This document shows positions 14,823-23,448 of a stretch of 52,768 nucleotides of DNA, in pieces. Numbering within the stretch: position 1 is the first letter of the stretch; each line of letters opens with the position of its first letter. Source of the stretch: Deltaproteobacteria bacterium (lineage in GTDB: Bacteria; Desulfobacterota; GWC2-55-46). A model generated the notes under the pieces. It saw nothing but the letters and a program-made list of their open reading frames with translations. It was not told where the DNA came from and made no database searches. The translations under genes were made by a program, and so were the position numbers. The DNA lies in assembly GCA_016212705.1 (NCBI GenBank), contig JACREU010000108.1, forward strand, positions 1-52,768. The letters run 5' to 3'.

Positions 14823-17036
14823 ATGGCAGACGATTGGAAGGGGCGCAAGTCCGGAGCAGACAGCCCGTGGGACGGACTGCGCCAAAACGGTTCTCCGCTC
14901 CGTATCATCCTCATAACCGCGGCCTCGGTATTCCTCGCCGAGGCGCTCGTAATGGTCGTCATCTACGCGGCCGGGCTCACCTATCCCTTAAACGTCATAT
15001 TCGACCCGGCCCTCCTCGTGATTTTCCTCGTCCCCTCCCTCTACTTTTTTCTCTTCAGGCCTGTCCTGGAGATGGTCAGGATGAGGCGCCGGGCGGAAAG
15101 GGAGCTCAAGGAGGAGCGGGACAATTTTCAGAAGTACCTCGACATAGCCGGCGTCATGGTCCTCGTCCTCGACGGGGCGGGCAGGATAAAGCTCATGAAC
15201 AAGCGCGGGTGCGGCATACTCGGCTACTCAGAGAGGGAACTCATCGGCATGGACTGGTTCCGCTTCGTGCCGGAGAGGATGAGGGGCGAGGTCAGGGCGG
15301 TCTTCAATAATCTCGTTGGAGGGGAGTCCGAACTGGAGGGGTACTTCGAGAACCCGGTGCTGACGAGGGCGGGAGACGAGAGGACGATACTCTGGCACAA
15401 TATAATCTTAAGGGAAGGCGGCGTGATAACCGGGGTATTGAGCTCCGGAGAGGACATAACCGAGAGGAAGAGGACCGAGAGGACCCTTAAGGAGAGCGAG
15501 CGCAGGTACAGGCAGATACACAACACCGCCTTCGACGCGATGATAGTCTCCGACACCGGGGACAGGGTAATCGACTGCAACCCGTCAGCCGAAGCGATAT
15601 TCGGGTATCAGAGGGACGAGCTCATAGGCATGGAGCTTGTAAGTCTCATGCCGGAGAAGTACAGGCAACGCCACAAGGAGGGGGTCAAGTGGTTCCTCGA
15701 TACCGGTGTAAGCACGATACAGGGGACGGTGGTGGAGATGGAGGGGCTTCGCAAGAACCGCGAGGTATTCCCGATTGAGCTTGTCGTCAACAGCTTCACC
15801 ATAGGAGGCCGGATAAACTTCACCGGGACCATAAGGGACATAACCGAGAGGAAGCGCTCTGAGATGGAGAAGGAGAGGCTCCAGGCCCGGATAAACCAGG
15901 CCCAGAAGATGGAGGCGATAGGGAGGTTCGCCGGCGGCATAGCACACGACTTCAACAACGTCCTTACGGCCATAAGGGGGAACGCGGAGCTCGCCCTCGA
16001 GGACGCGCAGAGGTCCGGGCCGCTCTATCAGAGGCTCGACGGCATCATACTCTCGGTGATGCTCGCCTCAAAGCTGACGAAACAGCTCCTGCTCTTCAGC
16101 CGCAACCACCCCTTCGAGCTCGTCCTCCTGGACGTGAACAAGGTCATAGAGGACCTCCTCATAATAATAACGAGGCTCATAGGAGACGAGGTTTCCGTCA
16201 GAACCGAGCTCGAGCCGGGCGTCTGGCCCGTCAACGCGGACGAGGGCAGTCTCGAACAGGTGATTATGAACCTCGCGGTGAACGCCCGCGACGCCATGCC
16301 CGGGGGCGGGGGCCTCTTCATAAAGACCGAGAGTGTTGTCGTCTCTCCCGGTGACGCGATGCTCATGCCCGGCTCAAAACCAGGGGAGATGGTCCGCATT
16401 ACGGTAAGGGACACAGGGGTCGGCATGGAGAAGGAGGTGGCCGAGCGCATATTCGAGCCCTTCTTCACTACTAAGGAGCCCGGCAGGGGCACAGGCTTCG
16501 GGCTCGCCGTCGTATACGGGATAGTGAGACAGCACGGGGGGTGGATATCCGTTGAGAGCGCGCCGGGGAAGGGGACTACGTTCCTTGTCTATATGCCTGC
16601 GTTTATCGGGGAAAGGCGGCTGGAGCCGGACCGCGGGGGTGGCGTCCTCGACGGGAAAGGGGAGCGGGTTTTGCTAGTCGAGGACGATTTTAAGGCGAGA
16701 GACTTTGCCAAAACGGCCCTCCAGGAGCATGGCTACGCTGTTGCAGAGGCGTCGATTGTAAAGGACGCGACAGACATCTTCGAGAACGGCGGCGTCTTCG
16801 ACCTTGTCATCTCCGACATGGCGCTCCCCGACAGGACCGGGTTCGACCTTGCGGAATACGCGGTGGCGAGGAACCCGAAGACGGCAATCGTCCTTATGGG
16901 CGGCTTTATCGACATGAAGACACAGTGGCCGGTATTGGTCGAGAAGGGGTATGCCTTTCTGCAAAAGCCCTATTCCCTCGGCGGCCTCTTAAAGACGGTT
17001 AAGACGGCGCTCGCGCAGAGGAGGGAGGGCAGGTAG
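14823..17036 (+). CDS. Hybrid sensor histidine kinase (2TM-PAS-PAS-HK-REC)
   Basis: 737 residues. Two membrane helices (about 27-49 and 62-80), PAS1 (about 100-225), PAS2 (about 230-355, each ending in a DITERK linker), HisKA with H375 in GGIAHDFNN, a HATPase_c domain with N box [16 protein letters not shown] and a GRGTGFGLA loop, and a C-terminal receiver with D665. The receiver has MGGF where the conserved Ser/Thr normally stands, which may weaken signal transmission. The ATG at 14823 (AGGGG upstream) is preferred to a TTG at 14769, which lies before the -10. No partner regulator is adjacent. The HDFNN-type kinase plus receiver is typical of deltaproteobacteria. Confidence 0.93.
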   Translation: MADDWKGRKSGADSPWDGLRQNGSPLRIILITAASVFLAEALVMVVIYAAGLTYPLNVIFDPALLVIFLVPSLYFFLFRPVLEMVRMRRRAERELKEERDNFQKYLDIAGVMVLVLDGAGRIKLMNKRGCGILGYSERELIGMDWFRFVPERMRGEVRAVFNNLVGGESELEGYFENPVLTRAGDERTILWHNIILREGGVITGVLSSGEDITERKRTERTLKESERRYRQIHNTAFDAMIVSDTGDRVIDCNPSAEAIFGYQRDELIGMELVSLMPEKYRQRHKEGVKWFLDTGVSTIQGTVVEMEGLRKNREVFPIELVVNSFTIGGRINFTGTIRDITERKRSEMEKERLQARINQAQKMEAIGRFAGGIAHDFNNVLTAIRGNAELALEDAQRSGPLYQRLDGIILSVMLASKLTKQLLLFSRNHPFELVLLDVNKVIEDLLIIITRLIGDEVSVRTELEPGVWPVNADEGSLEQVIMNLAVNARDAMPGGGGLFIKTESVVVSPGDAMLMPGSKPGEMVRITVRDTGVGMEKEVAERIFEPFFTTKEPGRGTGFGLAVVYGIVRQHGGWISVESAPGKGTTFLVYMPAFIGERRLEPDRGGGVLDGKGERVLLVEDDFKARDFAKTALQEHGYAVAEASIVKDATDIFENGGVFDLVISDMALPDRTGFDLAEYAVARNPKTAIVLMGGFIDMKTQWPVLVEKGYAFLQKPYSLGGLLKTVKTALAQRREGR

Positions 17037-17067
17037 AGTTTTGTTACGCAGGTTTTGAACTTTTTCT

Positions 17068-17094
17068 GGTTCAGGTCTGCGACCTGAACCTTTT
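17068..17094 (+). terminator. Terminator of the hybrid kinase gene
   Basis: Perfect 10-bp stem GGTTCAGGTC / GACCTGAACC with a TGC loop, then TTTT. Upstream TTTTTC gives partial activity in the other direction. Confidence 0.8.
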
Positions 17095-17330
17095 GATTTG
17101 TGACCCGATATACGCTTGATGGGCAATTCCAAATTTATTTCTGCTAAAAGCCTTTTACGCCCTGCCGGGTTTTTTTCGGCATGGGGATTCGCTCCCGTCG
17201 CCCTCTCCCGCCCACGCACTCGCCACTTGAGCGCTTCGCGTCAATCTCCCTCGGCTCGCGCGTCACTTCCTTCCTTAAGGTCGCTTCACCCTATGTCTGG
17301 GATTTTTGAAAAACAAAAAACCCGCAAGAA

Positions 17331-17375
17331 GTTCCCCCTCTCCCCTTGTGGGAGAGGGCGGGGGTGAGGGGGAAC
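17331..17375. repeat. Palindromic CCCTCTCCC-type intergenic repeat
   Basis: GTTCCCCCTC (17331-17340) is the exact complement of GAGGGGGAAC (17366-17375), enclosing a TCTCCC/GGGAGA arm with a CTTGT loop. A shorter relative is at 7331-7376. This element type is scattered through many bacterial genomes. Confidence 0.75.
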
Positions 17376-17460
17376 TCGCCGGACTGGCAAAGTTCTTGTC
17401 GAGACGATTAGTTTACCCTAACCTCAATAGCTTCCGAAGAACTCTGGCGCCGCGCCGAGC

Positions 17461-17524
17461 GGATGGGGGAGGAAAAAAGCGCCAGGAGCCCCTGCGCGAA
17501 AAGCGCGCAAAAGGGCCTTGGGCG
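17461..17524 (-). repeat. Dispersed ~70-bp repeat, copy B
   Basis: Reading leftward it runs GCCCAAGGCCCTTTTGCGCG … CAGGGGCTCC … CGCTTTTTTCCTCCCCC. It aligns along its length with copies at 23255-23325 and 52652-52722 (see findings). Confidence 0.75.
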
Positions 17525-17592
17525 GAAGCTCCGACCAATCCGTACAAGCGTATATTCGAGTTTATGTGAGAGCTGGTAAAAGACTCTTCCGC

Positions 17593-18327
17593 CTAATTGC
17601 CGGCGATGTGCAAGGGGGTCGGCCCGCCGATTATCCATCCGTTCTCGCGGGCGCTGAAGTGGTTTGATTTGCCGATGATGATGTGGTCGTGGACGATGAT
17701 ATCGACCGCGAGCGCGGCCCTGTCGAGCGTCTTTGTCAGCTGGCGGTCGACGCCTGAAGGGGTCGAGTCCCCGCTCGGGTGGTTGTGGACGAAGATGACG
17801 GCCTTCGCGTTGTGCTTGAACGCCTTTTCTATCGCCTTCCTCGGGTAGACGACCGTCTGGTTTATCGTCCCTTCATGGAGGGTCTCTATGGCGATGAGCT
17901 CGTTTCTTGAATTGAGATAGATGGCCAGGAACTTTTCGACCCGCTCTCCGGAGAGCGTCAGGTTCAGGTAATCGAGGACGTCCCCCGGGTTCCTTATGAG
18001 GTCCTTGCCCGAGAGCCGCTCCCTCAGATACACACCGGCCATGTCCTTTACGAGCCTTATGAGGAGCGCGGCGTTCTCGCCCATGCCGGGTACGTTTTTG
18101 AGGTCTTCCTGCGAGGCGTCAAAGACCGCCCTGAACGATTTGAACCGCGCTATGAGCGCTCCCGCAAGCGCCTTTATGTCTTTTCCGGGGACGGCGTACG
18201 CAAGGAGGAGTTCGAGTATCTCGAGGTTGTGGAAGGAGTCAAGCGAGCCGGCCTTGAAACGCTCCTTGAGCCTCTTCTTGCGCTCTTTGTCCGCCTCTGT
18301 CTTTTCAGCCGTGGATGGTTTTATCAT
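17593..18327 (-). CDS. radC: RadC family JAMM/MPN protein
   Basis: 244 residues, usual RadC length. An N-terminal UPF0758 helical part with a helix-hairpin-helix (VPGMGENAALLI, about 79-90) precedes the MPN domain, whose zinc motif HNHPSGDSTPSGVD places H181, H183, S191 and D194 exactly as in the JAMM consensus. RadC was named for DNA repair, but that role is disputed; a nuclease or deubiquitinase-like hydrolase activity is only inferred from the fold. It sits downstream of the LuxR gene on the same strand, with a lux-box-like promoter in between and a hairpin (18341-18380) just before its start. The ribosome site is weak (GCGAGA). Confidence 0.92.
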   Translation of the reverse strand: MIKPSTAEKTEADKERKKRLKERFKAGSLDSFHNLEILELLLAYAVPGKDIKALAGALIARFKSFRAVFDASQEDLKNVPGMGENAALLIRLVKDMAGVYLRERLSGKDLIRNPGDVLDYLNLTLSGERVEKFLAIYLNSRNELIAIETLHEGTINQTVVYPRKAIEKAFKHNAKAVIFVHNHPSGDSTPSGVDRQLTKTLDRAALAVDIIVHDHIIIGKSNHFSARENGWIIGGPTPLHIAGN

Positions 18328-18340
18328 TGATGGTCTCGCG

Positions 18341-18380
18341 GCAAGGTCAGGCTTGCGCCTGGTTAATGGGCTGACCTTGC
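18341..18380 (-). promoter_or_regulatory. Hairpin in the radC leader
   Basis: GCAAGGTCAG (18341-18350) and CTGACCTTGC (18371-18380) are perfect complements with a 20-base loop, ending 13 bases before the radC ATG. It could occlude the weak ribosome site, or be a dyad operator. Confidence 0.5.
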
Positions 18381-18402
18381 TCTGATGTCAAAGTGTCTGG
18401 AT

Positions 18403-18449
18403 AGTATAATAATTTCAAATACCTTTTTCGCCTGTACCAAGGTACAGGC
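18403..18449 (-). promoter_or_regulatory. Lux-box-like promoter reading toward radC
   Basis: A perfect 20-bp dyad, GCCTGTACCTTGGTACAGGC on the minus strand (18449-18430), fits the NNCT-N12-AGNN lux-box rule and agrees with the Vibrio fischeri lux box at 14 of 20 positions. It is followed by 21 bases and then TATACT (18408-18403), the same spacing as box to TATAGT in the luxI promoter. Predicted start near 18396. The dyad extends to 13 bp per arm (18426-18453). There is no T-run on the minus strand, so it is not an ordinary terminator of the LuxR gene. Function is inferred. Confidence 0.55.
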
Positions 18450-18649
18450 GAAATCTTTTATATTACTTAATGGCGGGTTTATCCTCCGGCCCTCATGTCT
18501 CCATAGTAGATTCATGCAGGGCGTTTTATCAAGCGTTGCAGGGGCGCCGCATCGACTATTTCCATGCGTCGTGAATAAGGTTTGAGCAAGGCCCGGGTGA
18601 ACGGCGGAGCGGGCATGGCGGCCGTCCGCCATGCCGGGCCGGGTGAACG

Positions 18650-19384
18650 TCAATTCGAGACCAGCCCCGAGCCAAAGGCGATCGCTATCGCGTGGGCCTT
18701 GTTCACCGCGTTTAGCTTCCTCTCGATGTTCTGGACGTGGAACTTTACCGTCCGCTCGCTTATGCGGAGTATCAAAGATATCTCCCAGTTGGTCTTGCCC
18801 TCTTTCATCCAGACGAGGACCTCTTTTTCCCTTGCCGAAAGCCCTTTGCCGTCCCCCGGAGCGCGCTCAGATGACCGGATGAGCGCCTGGTGAACGTGGG
18901 GGGTGAGCATGTCGAGTATCTCTTTGTGCCTTTCTTCGAACCTGTCCTGCCTGGCCGAGAATGAGAAGATGGAGCCCCTGCAACGCTCGCCGTTGACGCC
19001 GCTTGAGATGCCGTAGTTCAAACCGAAGTCCGTCGCCCTGTTCATGAGGTCGGTCTGGTCCCTGCCGTTGAAGAGATGTAACGCCTCGGACCAGCGGTGC
19101 GTCCTGAAGAACTTGTAATTGAACCTTATGATCGGGTCTTTCGTGTAGAGCCTCTCTCCGATGTATATCCTGCCCCATTCGTCCGGGTAGTCCAGGTTGA
19201 GTATCTTTGAGAGCTTCCCGGTGGAGGCGTCCCCGAGCGCGCAGACGGCGTTGTCGGCGGACAAAAGCCTCTTTATCCTCGCGACGACCCGCATGACGTC
19301 CGCCTCAGACCTGCTCTGTACGCACGCCTGGATTATGTCGAGGAGGTCGGCGAGCTCTTTTTTGGTAAAGTCCCTGTAATCCAT
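18650..19384 (-). CDS. LuxR-type regulator with autoinducer-binding domain
   Basis: 244 residues: an N-terminal autoinducer-binding domain (about 15-165) and a C-terminal GerE/LuxR helix-turn-helix (about 178-240, LSAREKEVLVWMKEGKTNWE … ERTVKFHVQNIERKL). Residues that contact AHLs in TraR/LuxR are kept in order: W70 and Y74 (EWGRIY), D83-P84, W98, and G125/G129. No luxI-type synthase is in the window, so locally it is a LuxR solo that could sense its own or a neighbour's AHL. The likely target is the lux-box-like site 200 bases downstream, ahead of radC. A CheY-like receiver is absent, separating it from NarL-type regulators. Confidence 0.9.
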   Translation of the reverse strand: MDYRDFTKKELADLLDIIQACVQSRSEADVMRVVARIKRLLSADNAVCALGDASTGKLSKILNLDYPDEWGRIYIGERLYTKDPIIRFNYKFFRTHRWSEALHLFNGRDQTDLMNRATDFGLNYGISSGVNGERCRGSIFSFSARQDRFEERHKEILDMLTPHVHQALIRSSERAPGDGKGLSAREKEVLVWMKEGKTNWEISLILRISERTVKFHVQNIERKLNAVNKAHAIAIAFGSGLVSN

Positions 19385-19440
19385 CCCTGGCCCCGCAAGG
19401 TCGGTTAAGGCGGACCCTGTCCGCGTCCGGCCGTCTTTAA

Positions 19441-19467
19441 AATAAAAAGCCCCTTTTTCAAGGGGCT
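19441..19467 (-). terminator. Terminator of the triheme cytochrome gene
   Basis: On the minus strand AGCCCCTT, loop, AAGGGGCT, then TTTTTATTTT. The stem (19448-19467) overlaps the cytochrome stop codon at 19458-19460, an unusually tight arrangement. Confidence 0.8.
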
Positions 19468-20036
19468 GTGCTTTTTCCGGTAGTCTGCCTCGGGACCGAG
19501 TGGCATTTGAAGCAGTTCCTGGTAGGGAAGGCCACCCTGTCGTGGCACCTGCCGCAGAACTGCCCTTTCCATATCCCCGTCATGGTGATGGGCGTCGCCC
19601 CCGCCTTTTTTTTGAATATCTTCGGGTGGCAGACGGAGCATTTGAGCCAGACCGTATGCGCCGAATGCGGAAAGAGCACGTCCGGCATGAAGTCGAGCTT
19701 GGATTTTATGACGACGTCAGGGGCGGGCTCGCTGGTTTCAGGAGGCGGTCCCTGGCTGTCGAGGATGGAGTCCCTGGGGTTTATGAGCCCGTCCCTTATG
19801 GACTTGGTCCAATCGACGAACCCGTAGTTGTCCTTGGGGAGGAACTTCAGGGAGACTACGTCGGGCGTGGGGTCTATCATCCCGTTCTGTCTCCTCTTGA
19901 ACTGGCCGGGCTCCCTTTTGTAATCGAAGCTCGGCCAGTCCGCCGGGGCAGGGTCCATGTTGTTGCCTGCGAGCGTATCCGAGGCGAAGAAGAGCACCAG
20001 GGCCGCAAGAGTTATCTTGATGAGCTTACCGATCAT
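19458..20036 (-). CDS. Periplasmic triheme c-type cytochrome
   Basis: 192 residues with a signal peptide (1-23, …FFASDTLA). Three CxxCH haem sites: CSVCH (133-137), CGRCH (161-165), CFKCH (175-179), plus FPHSAH (122-127), which supplies distal histidine ligands as in cytochrome c7/c3-like triheme domains. The ~100 residues before the haem part (PADWPSFDYKREPG…) are proline-rich and of unknown role. Expected to carry electrons in the periplasm. It lies 130 bases after the PilB-like gene and before the LuxR gene, on the same strand, with its own terminator. Confidence 0.88.
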   Translation of the reverse strand: MIGKLIKITLAALVLFFASDTLAGNNMDPAPADWPSFDYKREPGQFKRRQNGMIDPTPDVVSLKFLPKDNYGFVDWTKSIRDGLINPRDSILDSQGPPPETSEPAPDVVIKSKLDFMPDVLFPHSAHTVWLKCSVCHPKIFKKKAGATPITMTGIWKGQFCGRCHDRVAFPTRNCFKCHSVPRQTTGKSTAP

Positions 20037-20169
20037 TTGGACAATCGCGGCCCGAAAGGCGCCGACGGCCGATTTTTTTTGAGGAAGGTAAATATTAGCA
20101 CGAAAAAGGCGGTTCTGGCAAGTTTTCTAAGGCGCGAGGGAGAAGGCCGGACGGGCAGGCGGGTCGTCC

Positions 20170-22038
20170 CTAACGGCCGAAGCGCGCCCCGCAGTACGGG
20201 CAGGCTATCCAGTCCGGCTCCCGGGTCTTTCCGCATGACTCGCAGTTCTTTTTTATGAAGTTCCCGCAGTGGGGGCAGGCCTCCGTGCCGGGGGGGACGG
20301 GTTTCATGCACGAGGCGCAGACCCCGCCGGGGTCCTCCTCCGCCCTGGAGAGGTATATTACGCGCGTGAGCTCGTCGAGGGTCGTTATCCCCGCCGCGAC
20401 CTTTCTAAGGCCGTCGAGGTGCAAAGGCGTCATCCCGGCCTTCGTGGCGGCTGACATGATCTCCTGATCGGGGGCGTCCGACGATATGAGCGCCCGTATG
20501 CCGGCGTTCACCGGCAGGACCTCGAAGACCCCGACCCTCCCTGAGTAGCCGGACCCGTTGCAGGAGGCGCACCCCGCGCCCCGGTAAAGCTTCCTGCCGG
20601 ACCACTTGAGCCCTGAGCGCTTTATCTCCGCGGAGCCCGGCGTGTACTCCTCCTTGCAGTTCTGGCAGATGGTGCGCACAAGCCTCTGCGCCACTATGCC
20701 GTTAAGGGCCGAGGCTATCATGTACGACGGTATCCCCATGTTCCGGAGCCTTATGACGGAAGATATCGCGTCGTTCGTGTGGAGGGTGGAGAAGACGAGG
20801 TGCCCGGTGAGAGAGGCCTGGTGGGCGATTATCGCGGTCTCGGCGTCCCTCATCTCCCCTATGAGTATCACGTCCGGGTCCTGCCTGAGGACGGACCTTA
20901 AGGTGTACGAGAAGGTAAGCCCGGTCTTCTCGTTTACGGCGACCTGGTTCACGTCCTTGAGTTCGTACTCTATCGGGTCCTCGATCGTGATGATGTTTAT
21001 CTGCTCTTTCTTTATGTGGCCTATCATCGCGTAGAGCGTCGAGGTCTTGCCGGAGCCGGTCGGGCCGGTGACGAGCACGACGCCCTGCGGGCGCTCGATA
21101 AGGTCCTTTACGCGGTTGAGGTCGTCCTTCAGGAACCCGACGCTTCCGAGGTCGTGGACCTCGGCCTTCGGGTCGAGGAGCCTCATGACTACGGTCTCCC
21201 CGTACTGGGTAGGCAGCGTCGAGACGCGCATATCGAGGCTCCTGTCGCCGAGCCTGACCTTTATCCGCCCGTCCTGCGAGACCCTGCGCTCGGCGATGTC
21301 CATGCTGGCCATGAGCTTTATGCGGGATGTGACCGGTCCCTGCACCCACTTCGGGAGCTGCATCGTCTCCCTCATGAGGCCGTCGACGCGTATCCGGAGC
21401 CTTACGCCCTTTTCATGCGGTTCTATGTGTATGTCGCTCGCGCGGTTGCCCGCGCCGTGGATGATGATGGAATCCACCATCTTTATGATCGGCGGGGCCG
21501 AGGACTTGCGCACCTGCTCGGAGATGTCGCGGCTAGCGTCGGGCTCGTGTATCACCTCTACGAGCTTGTCCTTCTTAAGGTCGCCTATGAGGTCCTCTAA
21601 CGGCTCGTTCAGGTGGTAGTAGCGCGAGATGGCGCCCGTTACGTCGGAGAGGGCCGCCACGCACGGCCGGATGTCGAGCCCCGTTGAGAACCTTAAATCG
21701 TCTATGGCGTTTAAGTTAAGAGGGTCGGTCATCGCCACGTTCAAGACCTTCCTGTCCTGGTAAAGGGGCACGAGGACGTACTTTTTGGCAAGCTTTTCGG
21801 AGACGAGTTTTATCGCCTCCGGGTCTACGGTGGCCGAACTGATGTCGACGAACGGGATGTTAAGCTGAAAGGAGAGGGTCTGCGCGATATCGACCTCGCT
21901 CGCGAAGCCCTTCTTTACTATGACGGCGCCGAGCCTGAGGCCCGTGCCGGCCCAGGATTCCTTAAGCGCCTCCTCGAGCTGTTCGCCGGAGATGAGGCCT
22001 GATTCGACGAGGAGCTCTCCTATCTTTTTTACCGCCAT
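20170..22038 (-). CDS. PilB/GspE-type secretion or pilus ATPase with C-terminal double zinc ribbon
   Basis: 622 residues. An N-terminal MshEN/GspE-N domain (about 1-150), the ATPase core with Walker A GPTGSGKT (about 325-332), Asp box, Walker B (DPDVILIGEMRD) and His box (STLHTND), and the family's own four-cysteine zinc site (CQNC … CASC). A further ~50 residues at the end carry two extra ribbons: CASC … CPHC and CESC … CPYC (574-618). Ordinary PilB/GspE stop near the DELTRVIY segment. It powers pilin assembly or type II secretion at the inner membrane; no other pil/gsp gene is nearby, so its machine is elsewhere. Confidence 0.92.
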   Translation of the reverse strand: MAVKKIGELLVESGLISGEQLEEALKESWAGTGLRLGAVIVKKGFASEVDIAQTLSFQLNIPFVDISSATVDPEAIKLVSEKLAKKYVLVPLYQDRKVLNVAMTDPLNLNAIDDLRFSTGLDIRPCVAALSDVTGAISRYYHLNEPLEDLIGDLKKDKLVEVIHEPDASRDISEQVRKSSAPPIIKMVDSIIIHGAGNRASDIHIEPHEKGVRLRIRVDGLMRETMQLPKWVQGPVTSRIKLMASMDIAERRVSQDGRIKVRLGDRSLDMRVSTLPTQYGETVVMRLLDPKAEVHDLGSVGFLKDDLNRVKDLIERPQGVVLVTGPTGSGKTSTLYAMIGHIKKEQINIITIEDPIEYELKDVNQVAVNEKTGLTFSYTLRSVLRQDPDVILIGEMRDAETAIIAHQASLTGHLVFSTLHTNDAISSVIRLRNMGIPSYMIASALNGIVAQRLVRTICQNCKEEYTPGSAEIKRSGLKWSGRKLYRGAGCASCNGSGYSGRVGVFEVLPVNAGIRALISSDAPDQEIMSAATKAGMTPLHLDGLRKVAAGITTLDELTRVIYLSRAEEDPGGVCASCMKPVPPGTEACPHCGNFIKKNCESCGKTREPDWIACPYCGARFGR

Positions 22039-22097
22039 TTTAAAACCCCTTTAAAGGCTCGAAGAAACCGCCCTGATGATATCATATTTTTTCGATT

Positions 22098-23135
22098 TCA
22101 TAGAGCCTTCTGCCGAGCCCGAGGGACGCCGCCGCGCTCATGTCCTGCCTTCAGCGCCGAGTCCCTTATACCCTCTTCGGCGTTCACGAGGTCGGCCGAG
22201 GCCTGGTCGATGGCAACGGGGTCGGCTGAGGCGAGTATGCCGATATCCGGCACGATGGGCGCGTCGTTGTGCCCGTAACAGTCGCACGCGGGAGAGACGT
22301 CCGTTACGAAGTTGACGAAGAGGGTCCTGCCTTCCTTGCCGGCGAGCGCCCCTTTCGCGTACTCCGCCATCTTCCCCTGGAGGTTGGAGGCGGTCTCGTC
22401 CCACTGGATGTTTATCGTCCCCTCGGGGCACGCCGCTATGCAGTGGCCGCATCCGATGCAGAGGTTGCCGTTTATGACGGCGGCGTTTCCAATGTCTATG
22501 GCGTTAACCGGGCACGCAAGCGAACATTCGCCGCAGGCGGTGCATCCAGCCGGGTCTACGATCGGCGCGAGGTTCGAGTGCTGGGCGAGCTTGCCCTCTC
22601 TGCTCGCGCACCCCATCCCGATGTTCTTCAACGCCCCTCCGAACCCCGTCATCTCGTGGCACTTGAAGTGGGTGAGCGCAAGGAGCCCGTTTGCCCCCGC
22701 GATCATCGAGGCTATCTTGACGGTCGAGAAGAACCTGCCGTCGACCCTGACGTCGGTTGCGAGCTCGCCGCGGAGGCCGTCGGCGATGACGAGCGGCGCG
22801 CCGACTACCGGATACGCGAAGCCGTTCTCGATGGCTGTCTTAAGGTGCGTGACGGTATTGCCGCGCGTGCCGACGTAGAGGGTGTTCGTATCGGTTAAGA
22901 AGGGGTGCGCCCCGGTCTCCTTTATCGCGTCCACGGCTTTTCTGACGAAGACCGGCCTTATGTAGGAAGAGTTGCCCTTCTCGCCGAAGTGGAGTTTGAC
23001 GGCGACGAGGTGCCCTTTCCTGAAGCGGACCGGCGCGCCGGCAAGGGCGAGGAGCTCGCCTATCTTATCGAAGAGGTTCCGTCTGGAGCCTGCGCGCAGG
23101 TCCGCGAAGAAGACTTTTGGTTTAAGGTTTGACAT
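22098..23135 (-). CDS. DUF362 protein with two 4Fe-4S sites, C-terminus frame-disrupted
   Basis: 345 residues. A DUF362 domain (about 1-190 and 255-320) surrounds a 2[4Fe-4S] ferredoxin insert: CTACGECSLACP and CIGCGHCIAACP. The family is widespread in anaerobes and uncharacterised; a redox or metal-chaperone role is inferred. The final ~12 residues (ERGGVPRARQKAL) are unlike relatives, whereas another frame just downstream, ending at 22082, reads AAASLGLGRRLYEIEKI, matching the usual LGLG…YEL ending. The expected DKF…DW segment between is missing. So about 15 codons were lost with a frameshift, or the assembly has a deletion. A TATAAT (23179-23174) lies 40 bases upstream. Confidence 0.85.
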   Translation of the reverse strand: MSNLKPKVFFADLRAGSRRNLFDKIGELLALAGAPVRFRKGHLVAVKLHFGEKGNSSYIRPVFVRKAVDAIKETGAHPFLTDTNTLYVGTRGNTVTHLKTAIENGFAYPVVGAPLVIADGLRGELATDVRVDGRFFSTVKIASMIAGANGLLALTHFKCHEMTGFGGALKNIGMGCASREGKLAQHSNLAPIVDPAGCTACGECSLACPVNAIDIGNAAVINGNLCIGCGHCIAACPEGTINIQWDETASNLQGKMAEYAKGALAGKEGRTLFVNFVTDVSPACDCYGHNDAPIVPDIGILASADPVAIDQASADLVNAEEGIRDSALKAGHERGGVPRARQKAL

Positions 23136-23254
23136 AGAAGGGTCTTTATATGTTTTCGGGAATTTTAAGGACGATTATATCACACTTGCCGACGGCGGGA
23201 ACAGGCTTGTAGCCTGAGCCATATAGCGCCGTGCATCGGCTATTTGAATCTTTT

Positions 23255-23325
23255 GCCCAAGGTCTTTTGCACGCTCCGCGCGCTTATCCGCAGGGGCTCC
23301 TAACGCTTTCTTCCTCCCCGTCCCG
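23255..23325 (+). repeat. Dispersed ~70-bp repeat, copy A
   Basis: Begins GCCCAAGGTCTTTTGCACGC, contains GCAGGGGCTCC and ends CGCTTTCTTCCTCCCCGTCC. Aligns with copies at 17461-17524 (inverted) and 52652-52722. Confidence 0.75.
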
Positions 23326-23448
23326 CTCGCCTCCGCCCTGCGCCTGTGTATTGGTAAAACAGGACGAAAAACCCTGCGGATTCAAGTTGGGATTGAACCG
23401 CCGCGGTACGGCATGTTTATTTTTTAGACGGTTGCCAGATGCAATCTT

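Larger units (their letters stand above)
17037..17592. other. Long repeat-bearing gap between hybrid kinase and radC
   Basis: About 550 bases without a gene: the kinase terminator, a stretch (17100-17330) with no recognisable feature and pyrimidine-rich composition, the CCCTCTCCC repeat (17331-17375), and one copy of the ~70-bp dispersed repeat (17461-17524). Short open frames here are low-complexity and have no ribosome sites. Confidence 0.6.

Noticed and set aside
17100-17330. Possible gene or structured RNA in the pyrimidine-rich stretch
   Set aside because: No ribosome site, no codon pattern like neighbours and no stable long pairing was found.
18426-18453. The 13-bp dyad as a simple terminator of the LuxR gene
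   Set aside because: It lies ~200 bases past the stop and has no T-run on the minus strand; the lux-box reading explains spacing to a -10 better, though a stabilising hairpin remains possible.
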